Under the pieces are notes generated by a model. The model was not told the DNA's origin, did not search any database, and worked only from the letters and a program-made list of their open reading frames with translations. From the NCBI RefSeq assembly GCF_021603585.1, contig NZ_BQHI01000001.1, positions 1 to 64,000 on the forward strand: a stretch of DNA of 64,000 nt, read 5' to 3'. The stretch is from Pseudomonas sputi. Lineage in GTDB: Bacteria; Pseudomonadota; Gammaproteobacteria; Pseudomonadales; Pseudomonadaceae. The position numbers were made by a program, and so were the translations under genes. Of the stretch, positions 7,521 to 17,375 are shown piece by piece; within the stretch, counting starts at the first letter, position 1, and each line of letters opens with the position of its first letter.

Positions 7521-8396
7521 TCATCCCGGTTCCGGGCTTAACGTGCCCAGCCACGCCACCAGTGCCACGATCAACAGCGCAATCACCAGTTCCAATGCCA
7601 CACTGCGGCGCAAGGCGTTGGCCGCCACTTGATGCTGCCCGGCGCGCAACGATTGTTCGAGCAACGGCCCGAGGTGGAAGCGGTTCAACGCGGCCAGCAC
7701 CAACATGCCTCCGAACAACACAACCTTGATCGCCAGCAGAATCCCGTAGGTGCCGAGCAGGACTTCGCCCAGTGTCGGGCCGACAATGAACAGGTAGTTC
7801 GCCACGCCGGTGACCGACAGGATCAGCACAATCCCTGCGCCGACGCCTTCGAAGCGTTTGACGGAATCGGCCAGCGAACGAATGCGCGCCTCGCTGCACA
7901 GTGCGTCGAGCCGCGACATCAAGATCAACGCGAGCATCGCGCCCAGCCACGCCCCCGCCGCGAGCAGGTGCAGGATGTCGCTGAGAAAATGCCAGAAGCG
8001 CTGAGATCCCTCGTCCATCGCCCCGTGCCCGCTCCAGGCCAGCGAGGCGAGGGCGACGGCGCCGGCCATCGATGCCGGCCACAATCGCGGCGAGATCATC
8101 ACGGCGATCAGCGCAATCATCCGCAGCGTCCACGCCAGCCCGACGTCGGTTTCCAGCACCATCATTTGCAGGTGCGGCCACAGCGCCGCGAACGCCGTTT
8201 CGCCACTCATGGTGCGGGTCATCAGCACCAGTCCTGCCACTGACAGCAGGGCCCCGATCAACGCCATCCCGCGCAGCATCGGCCGAAACCGCAGCGCCGC
8301 GTCAACGCTGTACAGCCCGAACAGCGCCAACCCGAACAACAGCAGCAAATCCACGTACAGCGCCAGACGCAGAAGGATGTTGATCAGTTCAGCCAT
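7521..8396 (-). CDS. copD: copper resistance inner-membrane protein CopD
   Basis: A 291-residue integral membrane protein with about eight hydrophobic helices. The HLLAAGAWLGAM segment with histidines and the preceding WSGHGAMDEG are characteristic of CopD. It is thought to pass copper from periplasmic CopC across the inner membrane. It starts three bases after the copC stop, and is the last gene of the copABCD operon read right to left. Confidence 0.88.
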   Translation of the reverse strand: MAELINILLRLALYVDLLLLFGLALFGLYSVDAALRFRPMLRGMALIGALLSVAGLVLMTRTMSGETAFAALWPHLQMMVLETDVGLAWTLRMIALIAVMISPRLWPASMAGAVALASLAWSGHGAMDEGSQRFWHFLSDILHLLAAGAWLGAMLALILMSRLDALCSEARIRSLADSVKRFEGVGAGIVLILSVTGVANYLFIVGPTLGEVLLGTYGILLAIKVVLFGGMLVLAALNRFHLGPLLEQSLRAGQHQVAANALRRSVALELVIALLIVALVAWLGTLSPEPG

Positions 8397-8399
8397 CGC

Positions 8400-8774
8400 T
8401 CACTTCACTTTGAACGTGACGTTGCCGGTGATCGGGTGTGTGTCCGACGACACCGCGCGCCATTCGACCTTGTAGGTGCCGGCCGGCAGAGGCGAAAGCG
8501 GGGTGATGAGCATGGTTTTCGGGTCGCTGCCAGCGCTGACTTTGGCCTTCATCGGCATCGGCGAGTGGGCCATGCCGGGCATTTCGGTCATCACCAGTTT
8601 GGCGCCGGAGAACTGGGTCAGCAGATCCTCCGAAAAACGCAGTTCGATTTTGCCGGGCGCCGCGCCGTCGGCACCTTCGGCGGGGGTCGAGGACAGCAGT
8701 TTCGGATGGGCCTGGGCCAGGGTGCTCAGGAGCAGGCCGCTGACGAGTACAAGGGTGATTTTCAATGTGCGCAT
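8400..8774 (-). CDS. copC: periplasmic copper-binding protein CopC
   Basis: A 124-residue protein. The signal peptide ends AQA, leaving histidine as the first mature residue (HPKLLSSTPA), which with SSDTHPITG forms the known Cu(II) site. MTEMPGMAHSPMPMKAK is the methionine-rich Cu(I) site. The start at ATG 8774 is chosen because it gives this signal peptide. It carries copper between CopA/CopB and CopD in the periplasm. Confidence 0.92.
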   Translation of the reverse strand: MRTLKITLVLVSGLLLSTLAQAHPKLLSSTPAEGADGAAPGKIELRFSEDLLTQFSGAKLVMTEMPGMAHSPMPMKAKVSAGSDPKTMLITPLSPLPAGTYKVEWRAVSSDTHPITGNVTFKVK

Positions 8775-8805
8775 GCAAGACCTCGGTGTTGTTTTTTTAG
8801 GGGAT

Positions 8806-9696
8806 TCAGAACCACAGCCGCACGCCGAGGACGAGTCGCGCTTCACTGCGATCCTCGCCTTCTTCCCGGGCGTAATCGGCGGTATTGCCGTAAGAGCGGT
8901 TCCAGGTCACGCCGATGTACGGCGCGAATTCGCGGCGGATTTCGTAGCGCATGCGCAACCCGACTTCGGTGTTCGACAGGCCTGAGCCGATCCCGCGTTG
9001 CGGGTCGTTTTTGCCGTAGACGTTGAGTTCGGCGGTCGGCTGCAGGATCAGGCGATTGGTCAGCAGGATGTCGTAGTCGCCCTCCAGGCGCACCGCGCTC
9101 TGGCCGTTTTCACCGAGGAACGCCGTGGCTTCGGCTTCGAAGTTGTACAGCGCCATGCCCTGCAGACCGAACGCGGCCCAGGTTTGCGGGGCGCCGGGTT
9201 TGAAGTCCTGGCGCACGCCAGTGACCACGTCCCACCACGGCGAAACCGCATGACCCCACAGGGCCTGGATTTCCGCATTTTCGGTCTTGCCGTTGCTGCG
9301 CTCGCCCTCGGAGCGCAGCCACAGCCGATCGATGTCGCCGCCGATCCAGCCGGACAAATCCCAGGCCAGGGTGCTGGCGTCGTCGGCGTCCTGCCATTCG
9401 AGTTTGTCGGCGAGGAAGTACGTGTTGATGGCGCTGTCGTGGACCTGGTGTCCGGCGTGGCTGGTGAACACAGCGGCGCGGTCGGCATCGGTCAGCGCCG
9501 GGATCGGCGTGCGGCTTTCGGTCGGCGCGGCGGGCTGCATCATGCCGTCGTCCATGCTCTGCATGTCGGTCATTTGACTGTGATCCATGCCTTGCATGTC
9601 AGCCATCCGGCTGTGATCCATGCCCTGCATGTCGCTGGCGGCGAAGGCCGGAGCCATCGACAGGAGCGACAACGAAAACACGGCGAATCGGGTCAT
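8806..9696 (-). CDS. copB: outer-membrane copper resistance protein CopB
   Basis: A 296-residue protein with signal peptide ending AFA, then three Met/His-rich repeats ([31 protein letters not shown]) that should bind copper, then a beta-barrel domain ending in RLWF. I use the ATG at 9696 because GAGGA lies eight bases before it. An ATG at 9711 overlaps the copA stop as ATGA and would add five residues, so translational coupling is also possible. Confidence 0.88.
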   Translation of the reverse strand: MTRFAVFSLSLLSMAPAFAASDMQGMDHSRMADMQGMDHSQMTDMQSMDDGMMQPAAPTESRTPIPALTDADRAAVFTSHAGHQVHDSAINTYFLADKLEWQDADDASTLAWDLSGWIGGDIDRLWLRSEGERSNGKTENAEIQALWGHAVSPWWDVVTGVRQDFKPGAPQTWAAFGLQGMALYNFEAEATAFLGENGQSAVRLEGDYDILLTNRLILQPTAELNVYGKNDPQRGIGSGLSNTEVGLRMRYEIRREFAPYIGVTWNRSYGNTADYAREEGEDRSEARLVLGVRLWF

Positions 9697-9707
9697 GGTC
9701 GGCGTCC

Positions 9708-11411
9708 TCATTCTTCTACCCGCACTTCGCGGAACATGCCCATTTCCATGTGGTACAGGAGATGGCAGTGATAGGCCCAACGGCCGAGCGCGTCGGCGGT
9801 CACGCGGTAAGTGCGGCGGGTGCCGGGCGGCATGTCGATGGTGTGTTTGCGCACCTGGAAATTGCCGTTTTCGTCTTCCAGGTCGCTCCACATGCCGTGC
9901 AGGTGGATGGGGTGGGTCATCATCGTGTCGTTGACCAGCACCAGGCGGATACGCTCGCCGTACTTCAAGCGCAGCGGCTCGGCGTCGGAGAACTTGATGC
10001 CGTTGAACGACCAGGCGAATTTCTCCATGTGGCCGGTGAGATGCAGTTCGATGGTGCGGCTCGGATCGCGGCCATCCGGGTCTTCGAAGGTGCTGCGCAG
10101 GTCGGCGTAGGTCAGGACGCGACGCCCGTTGTTGCGCAGGCCGAGGCCGGGGTCGTCGAGTTTCGGCGCGGTGGTCATGGCTTGCATGTCCACCAGCGGG
10201 TTGTCTTTTTCGCTGTCGGGGTGCGCCTGCATCGGGCCCATGTTCATGCTCGAGTGATCCATGCCGCTCATGTCCATCGAACCATGATCCATGCCGCCCA
10301 TACCCATGTCGTCCATGGTCACCAGCGGGCGTGGGTCCAGCGCCGGCACCGGAGCCGACAAACCGGCGCGGGTGGCGAGGGTGCCACGGGCGTAGCCGGT
10401 GCGGTCCATGGCCTGGGCGAACAGGGTGTAGGCGTCGGCGGCGGGCTCGACGATCACGTCATAGGTTTCCGCCACGGCGATGCGCAACTCGTCGACGCTG
10501 ACCGGTTTGACGTGCAAACCGTCGGCGGCGACCACGGTCATTTTCAATCCGGGAATGCGCACGTCGAAGTAGCTCATGGCCGAGCCGTTGATCAGCCGCA
10601 GACGCAATTTTTCGCCGGGGCGGAACAGGCCGGTCCAGTTGTCATCCGGGGCGTGGCCGTTCATCAGGAAGGTGTAGGTGGCGCCGCTGACGTCGGCGAT
10701 GTCGGTGGGATTCATCTTCATCTGCGCCCACATCGTGCGATCGGCGACGGTCGCGCCCCAGCCTTTTTCGCTGACGTCATGGATAAAATCGCCGACAGTG
10801 CGCTTGTGGAAGTTGTAGTAGTCGGACTGCTTTTTCAGGGTCTTCATCAGGCTGGCCGGGTCTTCGTCGGACCAGTCGCTGAGCATCACTACGTACTCGC
10901 GGTCGTACTGGAACGGCTCGGGCTCCCGGGCATCGATCACCAGTGGCCCGTAGACGCCGGCCTGCTCCTGCAAGCCGGAATGGCTGTGATACCAGTAGGT
11001 GCCGTGCTGGCGAACCTTGAACTGGTAGACGTACACGCCACCCGGCTCGATGCCCTTGAAGCTCAGGCCCGGCACGCCGTCCATGTTGGCCGGCAGCAGA
11101 ATGCCGTGCCAGTGGATCGAGGTGTCTGCCTTGAGCCGGTTGCGCACCCGCAGCGTCACGGTGTCGCCTTCGCGCCAGCGCAGCAGCGGTCCGGGCAGGC
11201 TGCCGTTGATAGTCATGGCGGTGCGGGGCCGGCCGGTAAAGTTGACTGGGGTTTCGCCGATGAACAGCTCGAAATCGGTGCCGCTCAGTTCATTTATCTG
11301 GCCGGGGCTGTTCAAGGCCCAGACCGGCGTGCGCCACAGGCCGAGGCCGCCGAGCAGACCGCCGGCGGCGAGGCCTTTGACGAAGGTGCGTCTTGAGGTG
11401 GTTGAAGGCAT
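9708..11411 (-). CDS. copA: multicopper oxidase CopA
   Basis: A 567-residue periplasmic oxidase, first gene of copABCD. The N-terminus [17 protein letters not shown] is a twin-arginine export signal, as expected for an enzyme folded with copper. Copper ligands are visible in IHWHG (His100, His102), [16 protein letters not shown] and [12 protein letters not shown] Met-rich insert ([20 protein letters not shown] and more) near residues 365-395 is typical of CopA. It oxidises Cu(I) or sequesters copper. No copRS/cinRS regulator lies beside the operon in this window. Confidence 0.93.
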   Translation of the reverse strand: MPSTTSRRTFVKGLAAGGLLGGLGLWRTPVWALNSPGQINELSGTDFELFIGETPVNFTGRPRTAMTINGSLPGPLLRWREGDTVTLRVRNRLKADTSIHWHGILLPANMDGVPGLSFKGIEPGGVYVYQFKVRQHGTYWYHSHSGLQEQAGVYGPLVIDAREPEPFQYDREYVVMLSDWSDEDPASLMKTLKKQSDYYNFHKRTVGDFIHDVSEKGWGATVADRTMWAQMKMNPTDIADVSGATYTFLMNGHAPDDNWTGLFRPGEKLRLRLINGSAMSYFDVRIPGLKMTVVAADGLHVKPVSVDELRIAVAETYDVIVEPAADAYTLFAQAMDRTGYARGTLATRAGLSAPVPALDPRPLVTMDDMGMGGMDHGSMDMSGMDHSSMNMGPMQAHPDSEKDNPLVDMQAMTTAPKLDDPGLGLRNNGRRVLTYADLRSTFEDPDGRDPSRTIELHLTGHMEKFAWSFNGIKFSDAEPLRLKYGERIRLVLVNDTMMTHPIHLHGMWSDLEDENGNFQVRKHTIDMPPGTRRTYRVTADALGRWAYHCHLLYHMEMGMFREVRVEE

Positions 11412-11506
11412 GCGCTGGAAGTCCCCGTTTGACCAATGACGGAGAAGCTAACCCGCAGCAGCTTTCAGCTGGCTGAGGCGTGGATTACAGTTTTGTCAGG
11501 TTCGAC

Positions 11507-11989
11507 CTACAACCCAAGTCCCTCCTGAACCACCAGCAGCAGGTTGTTTTCCGTCAACGCAATCGCATCCAGCTGTTGCCCGGTCTCGGGCGTCTGCAAC
11601 CACCAATGGCTTTCGCCGTGTTCGTCGACGGTGCGCAGCAGCGACGCTTCGCGTCCTGACAGGACGATTTGCACACGCCCGGAGCCATCTTCGGTGAACC
11701 GGGCAATGGGGTCGAACGTCAGGCTGTGGTGGTTGGCTTCGATGATCAACTGGTCGATGGCGTAGTCATGGGTCTCGCCATCCGGTGAACTTTCGCAAAC
11801 ATGCGTAGGATTGCGCCGGATCTTCAGGCCGACCTCGGTGACCGGTTGCAACCAGCTTTCGATTCGGTGATACAAGGCGTAGACCTGCGCCGGCCAACAA
11901 TCGATCTCAAGTTCGGCGCAGGTGATTTCGTCAGCATGGGTGTGCCGGGTTTGTTTGAGTTTCGCGGCGAGTTCGTCTGCTTTACTCAT
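11507..11989 (-). CDS. conserved-looking protein of unknown function
   Basis: A 160-residue soluble protein with no signal sequence and no family I recognise. It is mildly acidic, with several Trp and Cys residues (ITCAELEIDCWPAQVYALYH) and a beta-rich C-terminal half. The ATG at 11989 has AGGGA at good spacing; upstream in-frame ATGs at 12016-12079 lack this. It lies between the cop operon and a divergent RNase gene, and I cannot tie it to either. Confidence 0.6.
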   Translation of the reverse strand: MSKADELAAKLKQTRHTHADEITCAELEIDCWPAQVYALYHRIESWLQPVTEVGLKIRRNPTHVCESSPDGETHDYAIDQLIIEANHHSLTFDPIARFTEDGSGRVQIVLSGREASLLRTVDEHGESHWWLQTPETGQQLDAIALTENNLLLVVQEGLGL

Positions 11990-12154
11990 GTCGGTTCCCT
12001 GTGGTGATTTCAACATCATCGTAGTCCTTTCAAAGTAATGCAGGTTTTGCCCTGCGTCATGCGCCTGCAACACGGGCATGACTCAATCAGCGTCTGGCCA
12101 AGTGATGGTCAGACCACAGAAACCACGGACGCAAGCGTCCCAAGGAACGGGAAC

Positions 12155-12814
12155 ATGAAAAAGCTTTTTACAATTATGGCGCTGATTGCGCTGACGGTCG
12201 GTAGCATCGGCCTGAGTTCGGCGCGCCAGTCGTCCGCCAGCAAGGCGGAATCGGTGGCGGGGGTGTTCGATTACTACCTGCTGACGTTGTCCTGGTCGCC
12301 GACCTTTTGCCTGACCCACAAAGGCGACCCGCAATGCACCGGCAAGGGTTACGGTTTTGTCCTGCATGGCCTGTGGCCGCAATACGCCAAGGGCGGCTGG
12401 CCGCAATCCTGCCCGCCGCAGACCAACCTGTCGGCCACCGAAACGGCCAAAGGCCTGACGTTGTTCCCGACCAAGAAACTGCTCGATCACGAATGGAGCA
12501 AGCACGGCACCTGCAGCGGCCTCGGCGCGATGGGCTATCTGGACGAAGCGGACAAAGCCGTGGCCGCGGTGAAAATTCCGGAAGAGCTGCAACCGTTCAG
12601 TAGCTCGTATTACTTCGAAGCGCAGGAAATTGCCGACCTGTTCCGCAGGAGCAATCCGGGCATCCCGTCAAACGGTATCGCCGTCATTTGCAACGGCCCG
12701 GAACTCTCGGAAGTGCGTGTGTGCATGGGCAAGGACCTGCAATTCGGCGCGTGCGGCAAGGACGTGAAAACCCAGTGCCGGGCGGGGGATATTCGAGTAC
12801 CGCCGTCGCGTTGA
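12155..12814 (+). CDS. secreted ribonuclease T2 family protein
   Basis: A 219-residue periplasmic or secreted RNase. A signal peptide covers about residues 1-23. The two catalytic T2 motifs are complete: FVLHGLWP at 68-75 (His71) and HEWSKHGTC at 112-120 (His112, Glu113, His117). Several cysteines would form disulfides. It cleaves RNA through 2',3'-cyclic phosphates, as RNase I does. AAGGA before ATG 12155 supports that start. A strong terminator follows. Confidence 0.92.
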   Translation: MKKLFTIMALIALTVGSIGLSSARQSSASKAESVAGVFDYYLLTLSWSPTFCLTHKGDPQCTGKGYGFVLHGLWPQYAKGGWPQSCPPQTNLSATETAKGLTLFPTKKLLDHEWSKHGTCSGLGAMGYLDEADKAVAAVKIPEELQPFSSSYYFEAQEIADLFRRSNPGIPSNGIAVICNGPELSEVRVCMGKDLQFGACGKDVKTQCRAGDIRVPPSR

Positions 12815-12834
12815 CCGGAGCGGTTACCGGTCAT

Positions 12835-12870
12835 AAAAAACAGGCGCCTTTTCAGGCGCCTGTTTTTTTT
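12835..12870. terminator. Rho-independent terminator after the RNase gene
   Basis: ACAGGCGCC / GGCGCCTGT stem (12840-12848 with 12855-12863), loop TTTTCA, A tract on the left and eight T residues at 12863-12870 on the right. The form could terminate both strands. Confidence 0.9.
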
Positions 12871-12953
12871 GCAATCGGGTTTGATCAATGGAAGGACTTT
12901 GTTCATGCTGCGCGCCCCACGGATGATGACGCGATACTGCAAGGAGCTTTTTC

Positions 12954-13451
12954 ATGAGCGGAAAACCCGCTGCCCGAGTGACCGACCCGACCGCCTGCCC
13001 GTTGCCGGGGCATGGCACCAACCCGATTGTCAGTGGTTCGCCGAATGTGAATTTCGACGGGCTGCCCGCTGCACGAATGACCGACAAGTCGGCGTGCGGC
13101 AGCCCGATTACCGGTGGCGTTGCCTCGACGGTTTTTATCAATGGCCTGAACGCCGCCACCCTGGACAGCACCGGTGGGCATGGGAATGTGGTCATCGGTG
13201 GATCTGGCACCGTGATCATCGGCGATACCGTGGTGAACGCCCCTTTCAGCGGCCTGCTGCCAATGCCGGTGCACTTCACCGACAAGTTGCAGCTGGTGAA
13301 CGACACCACCGGCGAACCGATGCCGAATCATCCGTACATGATTCAGCGCGCGGACGGTCGGATGGAGCACGGCGTGTCTGACGCCGCCGGTTTTACCCAC
13401 ACGATCAGTTCGCACCTTCCGGAAACCATCAAACTGTTTCTGGAGGAATGA
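12954..13451 (+). CDS. PAAR-repeat type VI secretion tip protein
   Basis: A 165-residue protein. The first 100 residues are a PAAR domain: KPAARVTDPTACP, then glycine-rich segments with GLPAARMTDKSACG and GGSGTVIIGDTVV, which fold as the sharp cone capping VgrG. The last 60 residues (KLQLVNDTTGEPMPNHPYMI onward) form a small beta domain, perhaps an effector adaptor. No toxin domain is fused. It is followed after three bases by a lipase-like effector and a lipoprotein, so it probably delivers that effector. No vgrG or structural T6SS gene is adjacent. Confidence 0.88.
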   Translation: MSGKPAARVTDPTACPLPGHGTNPIVSGSPNVNFDGLPAARMTDKSACGSPITGGVASTVFINGLNAATLDSTGGHGNVVIGGSGTVIIGDTVVNAPFSGLLPMPVHFTDKLQLVNDTTGEPMPNHPYMIQRADGRMEHGVSDAAGFTHTISSHLPETIKLFLEE

Positions 13452-13454
13452 GGC

Positions 13455-14183
13455 ATGGGTGCGGAAACGGTCACGTGCGAGAAAGGCAACAATTACAAGC
13501 TGCACAAGGAACATACGCTGACGGACAAGAAGGATGTCAGTGTGAAGGCTGTGCCGGTGGAGAGTACCAAGGCGGTTGTTGTGTTTGTGGGAGGCGCTGG
13601 GGATAAGGAGAGTTATTACTTTTCAGGGCCATATGGAAACATCCAGGAGGCACGACGGCGCTTTGATAAACGAACTGAAAAACTGTTGAAAGAAGGCAGG
13701 TATCGATCAGAGTGGTTAGGCTACAACGAGGTCAGAGGAAAACGGGATATTCAGAGATATGTTCTAAGTCTAATTCCCTATAAAAGTTGCCCTGTCTATA
13801 TCGTGGGTCATAGCCTTGGCGGATGGAATGGCGCGCATCTGACAAAAATCATGTCGGAGTGGGGCTATAGAGTCGAGATGTTGATTACGCTCGATCCCGT
13901 AGGTGAAGGTACGTTGGTTTGGTTGGGGTCAGATATATATCGCGAGCGTCCTGAACCCATCACCGCCGACTGGATTAACATAAAGGCGACACCTAGCCAA
14001 AGAAATCCATCAGACGGTGTGGCTGACTTTGGAGAAAAATGGCTTATCTCCTGCGGGCCATCACTCAATGTTAATGTCGACACGAATCATGCAAATGCTT
14101 TGGGGCTATTTACTGCGCAGATAGCTGGAACAAAATCAGCGAGTGATTTGTTGTATGACTCCATCATGGAAGAGTTTTCCTAA
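13455..14183 (+). CDS. lipase-like type VI effector candidate (alpha/beta hydrolase)
   Basis: A 242-residue alpha/beta hydrolase. GHSLGG gives the nucleophile Ser120, LDPVGEG supplies a probable Asp147 and DTNHANA a probable His212, in the correct order for a lipase triad. There is no signal peptide, as expected for PAAR-delivered cargo. The base composition falls sharply relative to the PAAR gene, a common sign of effector exchange. The stop overlaps the start of the next, lipoprotein gene. Phospholipid attack in the target periplasm is inferred from the fold and neighbours. The subfamily (Tle type) is not determined. Confidence 0.8.
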   Translation: MGAETVTCEKGNNYKLHKEHTLTDKKDVSVKAVPVESTKAVVVFVGGAGDKESYYFSGPYGNIQEARRRFDKRTEKLLKEGRYRSEWLGYNEVRGKRDIQRYVLSLIPYKSCPVYIVGHSLGGWNGAHLTKIMSEWGYRVEMLITLDPVGEGTLVWLGSDIYRERPEPITADWINIKATPSQRNPSDGVADFGEKWLISCGPSLNVNVDTNHANALGLFTAQIAGTKSASDLLYDSIMEEFS

Positions 14184-14704
14184 TGTATAAGTTTATCCTT
14201 TGCGTGTTTTTAGCTGCTTGTTCGGGGTGCGCCAAAGATCATGCAAAACCCCCGGCCACTTTAAGTTTTATATCTGTTGGCAGAGAAAGCGGATCGCTTC
14301 TGTACGACATTAGATACGAGTCTGATATTGATGTTTTAGATCTTTTTGGTAGAGGTGAAAGAGTAGGGATGGTTTCGGGAACTCTTAACTGTGCTTTGGC
14401 AGATGATGTGGATTTTTCGGTGGGCAAGGCCATCCAGTTTTCCGCAGTTGGTTTGGTTGACTCTGACAAGGGACGGGGAGAAAGCGCCGGATTTTCCTAC
14501 CTTACCAACGCGTTTCTGGTCGAAACGTCCAGCAACCGTAGTTCACAACGACAATTATCAGCGGCCGAGCTGAACCAACTCCTCTCAGGCAAACAACAAA
14601 TCCCCTGCAAAGTCGTCGTCACCGCTTACGGCTACAAACCCTACTACTCAAACACCATGAACCTCCCGGTCGCAGACCTGCTGCGCGAAGTCAACAAGCC
14701 CTGA
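14183..14704 (+). CDS. lipoprotein, probable immunity protein to the adjacent lipase
   Basis: A 173-residue protein with a lipoprotein signal (MYKFILCVFLAACSGC; the lipobox is LAAC or the following CSGC). It starts on the last base of the lipase stop codon. A periplasm-facing lipoprotein coupled to a lipase effector is the standard immunity arrangement, so I infer it blocks that enzyme. No domain is recognised. The first 350 bases are AT-rich like the lipase; the end returns to the genome's GC. Confidence 0.72.
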   Translation: MYKFILCVFLAACSGCAKDHAKPPATLSFISVGRESGSLLYDIRYESDIDVLDLFGRGERVGMVSGTLNCALADDVDFSVGKAIQFSAVGLVDSDKGRGESAGFSYLTNAFLVETSSNRSSQRQLSAAELNQLLSGKQQIPCKVVVTAYGYKPYYSNTMNLPVADLLREVNKP

Positions 14705-14725
14705 GCTCATCGCCCATCGGGGGGA

Positions 14726-15583
14726 TCAAGCAAATCCCCCCGCATCCACTCCCAGTTCCCCGCGCAAAAACTCCACCAACCCCCGCTGCAATCCGCTCAA
14801 CACCCCCTCGCGGCTGACCAGCGCCAGCTCCGTCGGCGGCAACAGCGGCAAATCCGTGCACACCCGATGTTCCGGCAACACCGCCGAAGCCGGCAGCACC
14901 GAAACTCCTAGCCCTGAAGCGACCGCCGCTTGAATGCCGGTCAGGCTGTGGCTGCCGAAGGCCACGCGCCAGGGGCGTTGCGCCACGTCGAGCAGGCGGA
15001 TCGCCCGTTGCCGGTACAGGCAGCCTTGGGGAAACAATGCCAGCGGCAACACGCCAGTGGATGAGTCGAATTCCACGCCTTTGACCCAAACGAGTCGTTC
15101 CGGCCAGGTCGCCCAGGCGGGGCCGCTGTCGGGTTCGCGTTTGATCAGGGCGATGTCGATTTCGCCGCTGTCGAGGCGTTGGCGCAGGTCAAGGCTCATG
15201 CCGCTGACGGTTTCCAGCCGCGCTTGCGGGTGGCTGCGGGTGAAGCCGGCGAGGATCAGCGCCATGCGTCGGGCGTCGAAGTCTTCTGGCATGCCGATGC
15301 GCAGGATTTCCAGATCCAGGTCGCTGGCCAGGGCTTCGCTGGCCTCGGCGGACAAGGCCAGTAGTCGGCGGGCGTAGTGGATCAGCAGTTCGCCGTGCTC
15401 GGTGACGCTGACGTTCAGCCCGGTGCGATCACGCAACAGCAGGGCGTGACCGACCAGGTCTTCCAGTTTGCGCACCTGTTGGCTGACCGTGGATTGGGTG
15501 CGGTGGACGCGTTCGGCGGCGCGGGTGAAGCTGCCTTCATCAACCACGCAGACGAAGGTTTTCAGCAGTTCCAGATCCAGCAT
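14726..15583 (-). CDS. LysR-type transcriptional regulator
   Basis: A 285-residue regulator. The N-terminal winged helix is clear: LLKTFVCVVDEGSFTRAAERVHRTQSTVSQQVRKLED, the LysR signature (read in two parts, residues 6-41). The C-terminal part is the usual periplasmic-binding-like effector domain. It is divergent from the haloacid-dehalogenase/aldolase genes with a 110-base gap, so it probably controls them and itself. The effector is unknown. Confidence 0.9.
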   Translation of the reverse strand: MLDLELLKTFVCVVDEGSFTRAAERVHRTQSTVSQQVRKLEDLVGHALLLRDRTGLNVSVTEHGELLIHYARRLLALSAEASEALASDLDLEILRIGMPEDFDARRMALILAGFTRSHPQARLETVSGMSLDLRQRLDSGEIDIALIKREPDSGPAWATWPERLVWVKGVEFDSSTGVLPLALFPQGCLYRQRAIRLLDVAQRPWRVAFGSHSLTGIQAAVASGLGVSVLPASAVLPEHRVCTDLPLLPPTELALVSREGVLSGLQRGLVEFLRGELGVDAGGFA

Positions 15584-15693
15584 GGCGGCGGTCTCGATAT
15601 TGGTTTGGCAACTGACGGTTGGCTATTTATTTAATTTCACACTATCACCCCGAGTTCATAAGCTGAAGCCCTCACTTGCAGAGGAATGCCCCC

Positions 15694-16401
15694 ATGACGT
15701 TGATCAACACACCGCGCCCGCAATGGCTGACTTTCGATTGCTACGGCACCTTGATTCAATGGGACGAAGGCCTGCGCGCCGTGGCCGAGCGGATCCTGAG
15801 CGAGAAGGGCGAACACCGGGTCGATGCCGGTCGCCTGATCGAGGTCTACGACCGCCACGAACATCGCCTGGAACAGACACCGCCGCACCGCTCGTTCCGC
15901 GAGCTGAGCACCCTCGGCCTGCAACTGGCGCTGGAGGAACTGGGGCTGGCGAGTGCCAGCCAGGACAGCCAGCGCCTGGCCGCCGCGATCCCGCAGATGC
16001 CGCCGTTTCCCGAAGTCGTCGAGACCCTCGCGCAGCTCAAGGCCAAGGGTTTCAAGCTGTGCATCGTCTCCAACACCGATGACGACATCATCGCCGGCAA
16101 CGTCGCTCAACTGGGTGGCCACATCGACCGGGTGATCACCGCGCAACAGGCTGGCGCCTACAAACCGGCGCCCCGGCTGTTCGACTACGCTCATGAGCAA
16201 TTGGGCGTCAGCCGCGATCAGGTGGTGCACATCTGCGCCAGCCCGATGCTCGATCACACGGCGGCCCGCGACATGCATTTTCGCTGCGTATGGATTGATC
16301 GAGGGACCGGTCGTCAGTTGCTGCCGGACTATCGGCCCGACGCGATCCTCAACACGCTGGACGAAGTGCTGCCGCTGTTCGCATCCCTTGGCTGGTCATA
16401 A
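15694..16401 (+). CDS. haloacid dehalogenase type II-like HAD hydrolase
   Basis: A 235-residue HAD-superfamily enzyme. Motif I is FDCYGTL with the nucleophilic Asp, motif II is IVSNTDDD, motif III Lys is in GAYKPAPRLFDY, and motif IV is followed by HICASPMLDHTAA. Order and spacing fit (S)-2-haloacid dehalogenases, though many relatives are phosphatases. The ATG at 15694 has GAGGA at eight bases; a TTG 18 bases earlier is less likely. It forms an operon with the class II aldolase twelve bases downstream. Confidence 0.85.
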   Translation: MTLINTPRPQWLTFDCYGTLIQWDEGLRAVAERILSEKGEHRVDAGRLIEVYDRHEHRLEQTPPHRSFRELSTLGLQLALEELGLASASQDSQRLAAAIPQMPPFPEVVETLAQLKAKGFKLCIVSNTDDDIIAGNVAQLGGHIDRVITAQQAGAYKPAPRLFDYAHEQLGVSRDQVVHICASPMLDHTAARDMHFRCVWIDRGTGRQLLPDYRPDAILNTLDEVLPLFASLGWS

Positions 16402-16413
16402 AGGAGGTTCGCC

Positions 16414-17187
16414 ATGGCCCATACCCTGACCGGCAGCGCCCGACCCGCGCGTTACGCCTCGGTGAACCTCGACAGCGAAGCCATCATCACCGCTCGCCAA
16501 GAGCTGGCGGCGTGCTTTCAACTGGCGGCGCTGCACGGGTTGGAAGAGGGGATCTGCAATCACTTTTCGGCGATGTTGCCGGGGCACGCTGATCTGTTTC
16601 TGGTCAATCCCTACGGCTATGCGTTTTCCGAGGTGACGGCGCATAACCTGCTGGTCTGTGACTTCGACGGCAACGTGGTGGACGGCGAGGGCCAGCCGGA
16701 GGCCACTGCTTTTTACATTCACGCGCGCCTGCATCAGCGACTGCCACGGGTGAAAGTTGCGTTCCACACGCACATGCCGAACGCGACGGCGTTGTGCCTG
16801 CTGGAGGGGCCGCCGCTGTTGTGGCTGAGCCAGACCGCGCTGAAATTCTACGGGCGTACGGCGGTGGACGAGCATTACAACGGGCTGGCGCTGGACGCGC
16901 GTGAAGGCGACCGGATTGCCGAGATGATGGGCGATGCCGACATTCTGTTCCTCAAGAATCACGGGGTGATCGTCGCGGCCCCGACCATCGCCGAGGCCTG
17001 GGACGATCTGTATTACCTGGAGCGTGCCGCGCAAGTGCAATTGCTGGCGATGGCCACGCAACGGGTTTTGAAACCGGTGCCGCACGCGGTAGCGCAACGG
17101 GCGTACGAGCAGATGCGCGAGGGCGATCCCGAGAGTGCGCGGGCGCATCTGCACAGTGCAATGCGGCGGTTGTCGAGCCGGGGGTGA
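16414..17187 (+). CDS. class II aldolase/adducin family protein
   Basis: A 257-residue metal-dependent aldolase-fold protein. Metal-ligand histidines lie in FHTHMPNA, and the third is in FLKNHGVI; GICNHFSAMLPG is the substrate phosphate-loop region. AAAGGAGG directly before the ATG is a very strong ribosome site. Co-transcription with the HAD enzyme and a divergent LysR suggests a small catabolic unit; the substrate is unknown. Confidence 0.87.
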   Translation: MAHTLTGSARPARYASVNLDSEAIITARQELAACFQLAALHGLEEGICNHFSAMLPGHADLFLVNPYGYAFSEVTAHNLLVCDFDGNVVDGEGQPEATAFYIHARLHQRLPRVKVAFHTHMPNATALCLLEGPPLLWLSQTALKFYGRTAVDEHYNGLALDAREGDRIAEMMGDADILFLKNHGVIVAAPTIAEAWDDLYYLERAAQVQLLAMATQRVLKPVPHAVAQRAYEQMREGDPESARAHLHSAMRRLSSRG

Positions 17188-17375
17188 AAGCGAGGAAAAC
17201 GGGCAGGCAAAAATAATTCGCGCCGCAGGTCATCCAATTGCCCTGCGCGCCGATAGCAACAGGGTCGGGATCGTCGCGGGGGCACTTGGTTGCCCCACAC
17301 AACCCGGTGGGCTACGCTCACAAAATACAAGGGTTTCGGGCTTTCGCCCCTGTCGTACCTGCCCAGGACACGCTT

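Noticed and set aside
9750-11396. 548-codon plus-strand frame opposite copA
   Set aside because: His/Val/Gly-rich shadow of a GC-rich gene; copA has complete copper-ligand motifs.
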